Under the pieces are notes generated by a model. That model saw only the letters and a list, made by a program, of their open reading frames with translations, searched no databases and was not told the origin of the DNA. 64,000 bases of DNA, taken from assembly GCF_028769735.1 (NCBI RefSeq), contig NC_088175.1, positions 7,502,001-7,566,000 of the forward strand, read 5' to 3'. The stretch comes from Zonotrichia leucophrys gambelii (Eukaryota > Chordata > Aves > Passeriformes > Passerellidae). This document shows, one piece after another, positions 1-9,940 of the stretch. Both the position numbers and the translations under genes were made by a program. The stretch's first letter is position 1; every line of letters begins with the position of its first letter.

Positions 1-221
1 CAAATGATCAGCAGAGAGGTGGTTACAAGCCTTTGCATTTCAGCAGTCTTTATGTGGAAATAAGTGACAGCAGCCTGAACCCTGCCAGCTGATCTCCTGT
101 TTCCTGGTGGTGACCAGGGGAGCCTGCCCTGCTGCAAGCTGACACACAGCAGCTCCTCTGCTGCTGGGGTGCTCAATTTTAGGTAGGGCAGGCTGCTGCT
201 GGCCTGCTTCAGCCCCTCACT

Positions 222-350
222 GCTGGTGGGAATCCTTGGAAGGGTCATTGGTGAGGATGTTTGGAAGTGCCTCTGTTGGGGATACTTGGAAAAGTCCTTG
301 TTGGAGATCCTCAGAGAAGTCCTCAGTAAAGACACTTGAGAAAGTCCTGG
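222..350. repeat. Degenerate tandem repeat, about 25-bp unit, five copies
   Basis: Five successive units of 25-28 bp can be laid out starting at about 222, 250, 275, 300 and 326. Each has the pattern G-TGG-GAT-CTTGGAAAAGTCCTT with substitutions. The third to fifth copies share AGTCCT at the same place. The units are well diverged, so this is an old array. It is unlikely to be coding. Confidence 0.6.
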
Positions 351-2250
351 TGTGACCAATTCTTTAAGCTATATTTGGAATGGATGTTGGCTTTATTTCC
401 TTCAGGGATCTCTCACTTGCAGCTTCTGCTATTTTAAGAGGTGACAAGCGAGGTTTTCCTGTGGTGAAGGAGGTGAAAAGGGAAGCTTTTCTAGGAAGCC
501 ACAAGTCAAGTGCCAAGATACTGCTTTCCAGTTGTGCTTTAAGGCTTTGTGCAGCTGCTGCTGAGACAACTGGTTCATGGAAATGCTGCTGGAGATGTAA
601 TTCTCTGCTAAGCTTGGCCATGGGACTGCAAAAGCACCCAAAGGAAAACCAAGCTTGTTCTGCTGGAAAGTCCATCCAACACAGAAAGGTTGATTTGCAG
701 CCAAGCCAGGCAGTCACATCTGGGGTGTTTGGACCCATAAACCCCTCATTGCTGCAAGCTCAGGAAAGCTGGCTCTTGCCTGAGCTGGCTTTCTACTGTG
801 GCCTGGCCATTGGAACTGCTGGATGAGATGGAGATGCAGGAACTGAGTAAGTGTCAGAGCTGGAAACTGGAAATGATGCTCTGCATCTGGGAATGCTACA
901 GGGAAGAAGTCTCCAAATGTTGGCCTTTCCAGCCAAACTTTTCATATCCATTTATACTTCTTCACCATAGCACAGCACTGTCTGATTCTGTTTTCTTTGT
1001 GGAAGAGACTGGGGCAGGGTGAGGGAGAAGCTGCAAGGAACAGCGGTCTGTGGAGGAATGCAGAAGTTTAAAGTGTGGAGCAAGGCTGCCAGGAGCAAGT
1101 GGATTGGGGCAGTTGTTTTGGAGCAGAACTGCTCCCCAGACAGCCTGGTTTGGGGGAGACTGACCTGGCTCACCTCCTCCCCACTGCCTGACCCTCTGCT
1201 TCCTCTCATGCTTGGTACTCGGGCCTGGAAAGAGGCCTCTGATTATTTTATTGCTGAGTTTAGGGCTGCTTCTGGAGCTGTCTTGAGCACAGTGCCTTTG
1301 AGGATGGTTAGCCTGTGCTTTGATTAGGCAATCTGTGCTTTGGGCAATAAAGAGCCTTAATTCTGCGCTGAGAGTTTTGCAAAACAGACATGAGGCCTGG
1401 AAAAACAGATATTTGAGTCAAGGAGTCCATCCTGGGCTGCTCAGTTCCAGGCAGAAGATAGGAAAAAAGTATTTCAGTGGTTCTAATCTCTTGCAATATC
1501 GTGGCCTTGGATGACAACAGAAAAAAAATGCAAGATTTTTCTCCCCTGTAATGAAGGAAATGAAGAGTGACCCCTTGGACTGTCCATAACCTCCCAGCTT
1601 GTCAGGAATGCTCTCACAGATTCCCCTGCCAGCCTGGGTTCCTGCCTTGAAACACATCTGATTTATTTAATCTCTGCTAAAGCATCCTGAGTGATAAGGG
1701 ATGTTTTTATTTCTCCATTCCTCCTCGAGCTGTCTGGGGGGCTGCAGTACTTCATGAAAGCACAAAGCTGCTTTTTTAGGCAGCAGTGGGCTTGTTGGCT
1801 ACTTGAATCAGGCACCCTGTCTTTCTCCAGGTTTTGTGCAGGACTGATCCCACTGGCAGCAATAGATAACAGCAGTTCCCTGTTGTGCAGATGGAGGTGT
1901 TAATGGTCCTTTTTGGGGGTAGTGGGGTTACCCACACTTGGGTTTCCAATGGCTGCATTGAAATTTTTGGTGGCATGATCCTGTTTGTATGCCTCAGAGC
2001 TTGATGTATATCGAGGTGGCTTTCAAGCTCTGAATTGCCATCCCTTGAGCTGGGATTGCAAGCTGATCACTCTGCAGAGCTGCCAGAATGTGCCTGTGAC
2101 CTGCTCTGGGATGGACTTCAGCACCTGCTGGGCTCTGAAGTTGGACTTGTGGGGCCAGCCTGGAGCTGCTCCCACAGCCTGAGCCTTCCCCGGAGCCAAG
2201 CCAGCAAAATGGGTTCAAACGTTTTGCTGCTAATCTGCTTAATGTCTCTA

Positions 2251-2470
2251 CATGAGATAGCACATGAAACAGCACATGAGAGATAGCACATGAGAGATAG
2301 CACATGAGAGATAGCAATGAAATAGTACATGGAATAGCATATGAAAGAGCAATGGAATAGTACATGAAATAGCAATGAAATAGCACATGTAATAGAACAT
2401 GAGATAGCACATGCAATAGCAATGAAATAGCAATGAAATAGCACATGCAATAGCACATGAAATAGCACAT
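2251..2470. repeat. 12-bp minisatellite, about 18 units (AAATAGCACATG-like)
   Basis: The stretch is built of units such as AAATAGCACATG, with 11-bp variants (AAATAGCAATG) and three adjacent 14-bp variants (AGAGATAGCACATG). Because most units are 12 bp, the minus strand stays open in several frames and gives artefactual Cys/Tyr/Phe-rich peptides. There is no sign of a gene. Unit-length variation suggests that copy number is likely polymorphic. Confidence 0.9.
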
Positions 2471-4121
2471 TGTCTGCTGCTGCTGGTGGGAAACTGGGCT
2501 ATTATCACTGCTGGTTTCAAGTGCCCAGTCACGCTGCCAAAACAGGTACAATTAAAGTCCCAGAGCTGATCTGATGAAATTAAAATTAAAAATTTGGCTT
2601 ATTTATTTATTTGTATTTAAAACAAATCATCCTTCCCTCAAAAGAGCTGAACTCCTCCAAAAAAGTCTCCAGCCAATCCTCACCCTTCAGCTGTGGCTTT
2701 TTTGATGTTTTTCAGCCTCTTTTTGTGGTTCCTGTCTGAAAGGAGAGCTGGGGGTGAGTGCAGTGCTGGGAGGGAGGAAGAGCACATGGTGCTTGTCCTG
2801 CTCTGTTCTCACATGCTTCCAGGATTGGGAGGTGCAGGAATGGGAGCCTCCCAGGGTGTGTCATTGCTGCAGTACATCCCCAGGTCTGTGGGTCTGGTGC
2901 CTGCTTCTGGTGTTTGTTTGCTCTGTGCTGTGCAGTTCCTCCTGTCTGAGCACAGCCTCACTGCGGGAACGTGCTGTACATCACTTCTTGGGGGAGGGAG
3001 CGTGCTGGAGGTGCTGAACACGTGTGTGCCCCACTGTGATGGCATCAGAGCAAGGATGGAAGGGGCTGTTTCTTCTTGGCTGCACTGGCATTGTTGTGGT
3101 GATGGGTGATGTGACTTTTGTGTGTTCAGACGAGGCTTTGGGCAGAAAAGTGCCATTTTGGCGATGGTTGGCCTGGTGGAAGAAGCTGCTGTTCCCTGCA
3201 GAGTGGGACCTTCATTAGTGTCACCACTGATCTGCCAGGCACAAGTTGCCTGGATAAACTCTTAACTTTCTTTGGCCGGAGCCAGCAATCAAGCTGCTGG
3301 GGCAGAAACCTGTATTTTGTTATAAAGGGAGCAATAGGCATTTGGGATCTTGTTTGTTTAAATACATATTCTTGAAATGAAAGTAAAGCATAAAACAGCA
3401 GCAAAAGAAGGCGGAGAAGCAGCAAGAAATGAAGATGTGAAGGAGGAAGAACATCAGCAAAGTCTAGAAGAGATGGAAAATATAGACAGGGTCTAAGAAA
3501 TAATTGCAAGGCAAAGGCATGGTCAGACATGGCTTTCCTGGAGCACAGGGGGTGCAGACCCTCTCTCACAGGCAGCTGTGCTATCTGTGCCTGCAGTGCA
3601 CTGCAGGATCCATCTGCCTTGGAGGCAGTGGGTGATCTCCCAGGTCAGGGTCCAGCCCCCTAACTCCCCTTGCATCAGCAGGGGTGTAGTCTGAGAAAGG
3701 ACCCTTTGCTGAGCACTAGAATAGACCAGTGATACAGCTGTGATCTCCTAGTGAAAGAGTAGAGACTTCAGTGGATCTTTTCTTTCACTTGTGTTTGAAA
3801 AAAATAGAGATGAGAAGCCTTTTCTGAAGCATCTTGTTCTTTTCAAAGCCTACAGAAGATTTATTTTTGCCTGTTCCACCTATTTGAAAAGATGTGGGAA
3901 GACAGGTAGTGCTCTGCAGCACTCATCAATGTGTACTTGAACTCCTGGTACAATAGCTAATGAGATTGCTATCAAAACCTAGTCAGTGATTTATATGAGA
4001 GTGGCTGCTAGCATCAGGCTTATGGATTGCTCTGGGATTTGAATAAAACTTTGTGTTTTCACAGGATATTACTCTCCATGCTTTAATAAGCAGCATTTCA
4101 TTATCACAATTTAAGAATATC
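2471..4121. other. Intronic stretch without recognised genes
   Basis: Mostly unique sequence. It includes an AT-rich block at 2570-2630, a purine-rich stretch at 3371-3490 (AGCAGCAAAAGAAGGCGGAG-like) and a perfect 18-bp palindrome at 3590-3607. No exon or RNA gene is recognised. Confidence 0.5.
3590..3607. repeat. Perfect 18-bp palindrome
   Basis: CCTGCAGTGCACTGCAGG equals its own reverse complement, with no spacer. Flanking bases do not extend the symmetry. No function can be assigned. Confidence 0.9.
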
Positions 4122-4127
4122 CAACTC

Positions 4128-4405
4128 TATAGTAGGAGTCCTAGTAAAATATATGTATTGTATAAGTGGCCTTGCCCCAATCCTAGTTGTAAGTGGGCTG
4201 CAGCTGTGATGTCCTTAATTGGGCAGCAGCTGTGGCTAATGAAGATAACTGGGATAAAAGGGGGTGGGCTGGCTGGGCAGGGAGAGCTTTGGAGGAGCCC
4301 TGACGAAGAAGCAGGAACAATGCTGCCGTGAAGAGCTGTGTGTGAGAAAACCACTCAGAAGGTATGGGACTCTAGAAATAGGATAACAACAATATGGATA
4401 CAACA
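4128..4405 (+). mobile_element. Solo LTR of an endogenous retrovirus, diverged, 278 bp
   Basis: The 6-bp sequence CAACTC occurs directly before (4122-4127) and directly after (4406-4411), which fits a target-site duplication. The element begins TATAGTAGGAGTCC (expected TG probably mutated to TA) and ends ACAACA. Inside are GGGCTGCAGCTGTG, a weak TATA-like GATAAAA at 4253-4259, GTGGGCTGGCTGGG, and AGGTATGGGACTC followed by AACAATATGGA. These parallel, in the same order, the LTRs at 48040 and 63090, so this is a related but older or different subfamily. No internal viral genes flank it. I cannot give a reliable family name. Confidence 0.72.
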
Positions 4406-4411
4406 CAACTC

Positions 4412-5941
4412 TTTCATCTGAGGGCAGCATTTCAGCACATCGCATCCTTGTTTGTCTGTGATGTTCTGCTTCACTGCCACTGTCCCACCATGGGGTGAAA
4501 AACTTCAATACAAAAGCCCAAGGGCCTTAAGAAAGAAATCTCTTGTCACAAAACTATATTGCTTTCCCACAAATGTGGAACATGAACAGACTCTTCTTTA
4601 ACAGCCACTTAGAACAAGTTTCCAATTGGTAAGGGAATCACTTTTTCCCCCTCTCTCTTTTCTTAGAGAAATTCAGAAGCCATCCTCTCTTACTGAGTTG
4701 TGTAGGGTGAGTTGTCATCCACCAGCTGTTCTCAGGCTGAGTTGAAGGTTTTGTGGGAACCACCTGAGGCTTTGGAAACTGTTGTGGTCAATGTGTTCAA
4801 TCTCACCTGTCTCTGTGGTTAGAACTGACCTTGGGCTCCCTGCTTTGATGGTGCCTGGGGTAATGGGGCTGTAAGCACTTTAGGAGTCTTTAAGCACTTC
4901 CCCAGGAGAAATAACAATTCAGTGGTCCAAAGGAGATCACAGGCAGGTCCCTGGTATGTGCCTGGGGAAGGTGGGGTGGATTATCACAGCCTGAGGTGGG
5001 GCTGCTCTACCTCAGTGGGCACCACTGCAGGATCTCATGCACTTGTTGCAATTATTCTCTGAGCAGAAACAAAGAGGCAGCCCTTCCCTTGCAATGGCTG
5101 CCACAGTCCCCTGTGTGTCCCTGCTTTAGCTGTGATCTCTCCAGTCACTTGGGGATGAAAAACTTGACTTTATTTGGTGTCTGAACAGCAGCTCAGACAA
5201 GACTTGTCTGTCTGTGACTAGGCTTATAATGCAAATAACAACTACATAATAATATTTAAGGGAAAGATTGCTAGCAGGATTAGGATTGCAATCTGGTTTT
5301 TTTCCCCAATTTTTCCTGGGGTTTTTGTTGTTAGGTAAATGCTCATCCGCTCTGTCTGACTGCTTGTCACGCAGCATTTGCAGAGATGGATTCTTGTGCA
5401 TTAGTTACATCTTTTTATAGAGGTTCATGAGATGAAACTGTGTAGCTGCTTCACTTCAGAAATGCTCTTTTCAATACCTCTGGGGTTTTGTTTCCCACTA
5501 TTGTTCCCTCCCTGTAGGACTGCCATTTAATATGAATTGGAACTTCAAAACAAGCCCAAAGATGTCCCTTTCTTTTAACTCTTTGGGGTGGAAAGAGGAA
5601 GTTTGAACGCTTTAAACTCAACAGATCTATTAATTTACTTTGCTGAAGTCAGGCTACCTGCCTCCCCCCAGTAGCAAGGTGCCAGATCTGGAAATGGATT
5701 TGAGGAGGGGGCTAAGAGGGTGTAGATACACGCTCTTTGTAATTTGGAGTGGAGCTGCAGCTGAGCCTCATCCCCAATGGGCTACAGCTGTGCAGGGCAG
5801 GTGAACAGTGTTGAAGGTGATGAGCCCTGGAGTGCCAGGGGCACTGACCAGTCACCAAAGGGCACACAGGTGCAATGCTTGTATAAAGGGGTATAAAGGA
5901 ATGAAAGGTTGTTCTTGCACTCTTGCTGCAAACATGAAAGA
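4412..5941. other. Intronic stretch without recognised genes
   Basis: Unique-looking sequence with only short open frames on either strand. Nothing here could be assigned to a gene, RNA or repeat family. Confidence 0.5.
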
Positions 5942-6080
5942 GCAGATGCTTGCAGCCCTCTGAAGTGATGTGATGTTATTCTATATGGGCAGGTGTCACC
6001 TTCTGATGTGGTATGGTGTTACTCTGTATGGGCAGATGCTGAAAGCCTTCTGAAAGTATTTGGTGATATTCTGTGTATTG
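5942..6080. repeat. Three-copy tandem repeat, 42-50 bp unit
   Basis: Three units start at 5942, 5989 and 6031, each opening GCAGATGCT or GCAGGTG, continuing with a CTTCTGA-type block, and closing with TTATTCTATATGG, TTACTCTGTATGG and TATTCTGTGTATTG respectively. The order of motifs is the same in all three, with small indels. It lies just after a TATAAA-rich stretch at 5882-5898. Confidence 0.65.
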
Positions 6081-9000
6081 TGGCCATCTCAGCTGTGACA
6101 TGTGCTGTGACAAGAGGAGCCTAAGGACCAGCAGCACTCCCAGTCCCTGGTGATGTCCTTCAGCTGTGGGACAAGGCTCTCTTCTCTCACCCACTTCTTT
6201 TGCTGAACAGGGTGGCCAAGGGCAGTTGATGCTAGAGCTGGTCCAGGCCAGGTAAAGGTGAGCTTCTCCCACTTGGGCAGAGGAATGGAGAGGCTGGTGG
6301 CTTGCGTTGATGTGGTTGTAGTCTCTTTGAGAGAATGGGAAAGGCAAAAGTTGCTGGATTCTGGTTGTATTTCTGCCTTAGCTGAAATGGCCCTTTGCCC
6401 TGCTGCTTTGTGATGTTTTCTTACACCTCTTATGCAAGTGTGGAAGTAACATGATTTCAGGAGGATAGGTCTGTAGCCCAAATTCTCAGCAATGTCGAAG
6501 TGCCTCATACCCCTTGAAGGAAAATTGAGTTGAGTACTTAAATGCTCATTGATAATGATGTTGATTGTTTTGGTGAATTATTTGCTCTATTGGTTGGCTA
6601 ATGTCCAGTCTCAGACTTAAAGGAGGGATTGGCCCTTGCAGCAGCAAAAATACTGCTCCAGAGTGTTTTTATTCAGAGACTGGAGGCAGCAGGGACCCAT
6701 TGTCACTGTGTGTTGTATCACCCAGCCCCTAGCAGCGCTTCTGTAACACCACCCTGGGGACTGCAACCAGTAATTCTGCACTTACATTGGGGTTTTGTGC
6801 TCAGATTTTCCCTAGCAACTCTCAGAAGTAAGGAAATTGCAGCTCTGGCAATCCCAGGCTTGGGTCCTCTTGACCCTTTCAGAAATGGCACAAACATCAT
6901 CTGACGCGTTAAAACCTTCCCCGCTGGGCAGTGTAGATGGGAGCTGAGTGTGTTCAGTTCTTGCAGAGCTGAGCTGTTAAATTGATAGTGCCTGTAGTTA
7001 CTCTCCTGAAGGGAGAGAAACATCTTAAATCTTTAAACCTCTCATGCCCATCCTTTCGTGCCATGCTGTGAGAATGTGTAAGTGTATCAGAAAATTCCTG
7101 CCTGAAGGTAGCCGTGCCAAGATGTGCATGCAGATCTCAGCCTTCTCCTGCTGAGCATGAACCGGTGCCTGCCACGCTCAGGGTCACTCGTGGGGGTCTT
7201 GCAAGGCTACTGAGAGCTGTTGTCAGTGTACCTGGCGTTTGAAAGCAATGCACTTTTCAGAAAACCACAGTTACAGTGTAGTTGCTCCATTCACACAATG
7301 GAGGTCTCAAGGATTATTAGTTTCTGTGCTGAAATATTTTCTTCTAAAGTAACAGTGGATGGCCTGTGTGTCTGACCAGATCTGTTTTGAGCTCTGGGAT
7401 GAGTGTGCTTTTTGCTTTCATTTTATTCAGATTTGGTTTAACTAATGAGAAGCACAAGTAAATGTTCTTTGTTGCCTAGAGGGAGATCTTGAATGTGGAT
7501 CATTAAGAAACGGGGTCAGATAAAGAAGAGAAAATACCACTGTCCCCAAACTGGAACTTGCAAACCCATGCACTGTGCAACGCCCCACGGAGCTGGAAAT
7601 CTTCTGTCAATGCTCATATGACTGTGATGGTCTGCAGTGATGATAGCAGTGCCTGGCTCCAGGGTCTGTGCTATCCCTACTTGTCACAATCACTGTGCTT
7701 CAGAAGCCTGGATTGCATTTCCTCCCGGAGAGTTTGTCTGATTGATTGCCCACAGCACATAACAATTTGAAAACGAGTTTGTTTTTAGTAATGAACCTTT
7801 ATGGCTTTTGCAAAGTGGGTCTTCACAGTCTGTTTGGGGCAGAACAGCTCCACCTGACCTCTGGTTTGGGAAGAATGCCAGCCCGCAGGGAGGAAAGACA
7901 AGGTTATCAGGGAAAGGGGAAATGAAAGGTTTTTCTTACACTTAACACTTACTGTGAGCTGAAAAGTCACAGCTTGGCAAAATATATGTTTCTCCGAAAT
8001 TCTGAAAAAAAATATTGAATTAATGTAGCTGTAAGTTATGTGAAATGAAATCCAAAGGAATTAATTAGAATTCTGAACCATATGGTCATGTGAATCTGGA
8101 GACCCACACAACTGCGTTTTCGTATCTGATGTTGACACATTAAAATTCATCAGTTTGCAGGCAGAGTTGTCTTAGTTAATTTAACTAATACCATAACATT
8201 CCTGAGATGCATCATTACACCTCATAATGTAAACATAAACCAGGATGATTAGTGGAGAACCACTCACTTCAAAGAATTAATATAGCTGAAAAACTGCTTG
8301 CAATTTAGAAGGATTAAAAGAAGATGCTAAATATGTCTCCTTATGCCCCTTGTTAAAGCCAGACCTTTATCAGTCTACACAGTACCTGATTTCTGGTGGT
8401 GCATAAAAGCCAATGGCTTGTTTACACTTGTTTCTGTACCATTGAGGTGCTTGTGTGTTTGGGGTTGCCACAAACATTCTGAAATGAGAGTTTTGAGGAA
8501 GAGGTTGTTCAGTTTGTTAACCTGAGTTGTCCCCTTGGCTGCAAAAATGTGTGTTCCCTAATGCAAGGTGTCCCTTGTCATGCCTTGGAAGGAAGAAACG
8601 ATGCCCTCAGGGAGAGGGAGCTGGAAAGGAAGCCAGCACTTCAGCTGAAATGCTGAGGGGCATCTTGGCTGCACTGTGGTGGGAAGAGAAGAGTGGCCCA
8701 CCTCTGTCTTTAACCAGGTCCAGGTTGGACCTTCCTGTTGATGTCTGGTTTTTGGTGTAGGGAGGTGGAAAAGGCTCAGCTCTCCTCTTGTGCACAGGTT
8801 GAACTGGAGACTTTCTGCTCAGAGGTGAAACTAAGGCAGATGGGTGTCACAGGAGAGCTGGGTTCAGAAGGTTAATGCATTTTTGATGTCTGCTTAGACA
8901 CTGTTTTTTCCCCCTGATGGTTTCTTGTTATATGTCTTATGTATCTGTGGTATGTGTGTGTACCAAGAGACAGAACACACTCCTTGTGATTACAGAAGCC

Positions 9001-9439
9001 AGCTTGCAGACTTCTGTAGCTAGCAACAAAAATGTTCATGGGGGTTTTAAGATCATTTTCAAAACCTCTCTATTTGTGTGCGCAGCTTGGGGCTGTGTTG
9101 GTCACTGGGACACCAGTTCAGGAGAGCACTGGTTGCACTTCACAGTTTTATGTGATCCTCTGTTAGCTCCAGCATAATTTGGAAATCCTGTCCTTGTGAG
9201 GAAGGCCAGCTGCTTTGGACCTCCTCCACTTCATGGAATAGAGTGTGCAAAGCAGATATGCTCGTGTGTTTGCCTGCTTTGTTGGTAGGGTCTGGGACCA
9301 GCCTCAGACAGAGCAGTAGTCCTGGAGGGACTGGGCTTAGCACAAAATATGCAGACATCAATAACAGGCCTCAAATGAACCAATTGATTTGAAAACTGTG
9401 ATATTGACTTGTGAACTGTTACTAATGGATTAAGCAGCA
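6081..9439. other. Intronic stretch without recognised genes
   Basis: A 139-codon minus-strand frame at 6089-6508 resembles no protein I know and fits the length expected by chance. The remainder is unique sequence, AT-rich at 7970-8330. No repeat family is recognised. Confidence 0.5.
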
Positions 9440-9940
9440 ACAGGATGCGAGTCTTTCAGGGGTCATTTAGCTCATCTCTCTGCCCTAAGGCAAGACCACC
9501 TCATATCTAAGCAGATGTTTTTATAGCCTGGTCTTAAAACCTCCACAGATGGCAACTCCATAACCTCAGCAGGCAGTGGCTTCCAGTGTGGCACTGTCAT
9601 ACCCAACTGGAAGGATTTTTGTAACCTTTAACCTAAATCTTTATCACTGCAGTTTAGGTCTGGTTTTGCCATGTCCAGTCTGCTGTGGGAAAGGAGAACA
9701 GGTTATTCTTTCCACCTACTTGTCATGTATTTCAGATATAGTTATCGTGTCTATTCTCAGTCTTCACTAGACTAAACAACCTAGTTCCTTCAGTCATCCT
9801 TTGTAGGTCATGTTTTCTAGGCTGCAGAGAAGTCTTGTTCCCCAGTGGACTGTCAAATCAATGTGCTTCCTTTTTTGAAGTGTTATGCCCCAAACCAGCT
9901 GGCTGTGTGAGGGCGATGCTAAGCAGAGAGGGAGGAGCTG
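9440..9940 (-). mobile_element. CR1-type LINE, 3' fragment, old
   Basis: Read on the plus strand, this matches the reverse of a CR1 3' region in order: a 'cctccacagatggcaactcc' block, then 'aacctaaatctttatcac', a 'cagtcttcactagactaaac' block, 'tcatccttTGTAGGTCATGTTTTCTAG', and 'gaagtgttatgccccaaacc' followed by 'gctaagcagagaggg'. The CR1 counterparts are the 'dynamic/summary' stretches found in all amniote CR1 copies. Many indels show an ancient insertion. The boundaries are approximate. Confidence 0.75.

Noticed and set aside
1994..2551. 185-codon minus-strand frame rich in Cys, Tyr and Phe
   Set aside because: It is a translation of the 12-bp minisatellite, with unique sequence only at its edges.
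6089..6508. 139-codon minus-strand frame
   Set aside because: No recognised domain or splice context; its length is within chance expectation.
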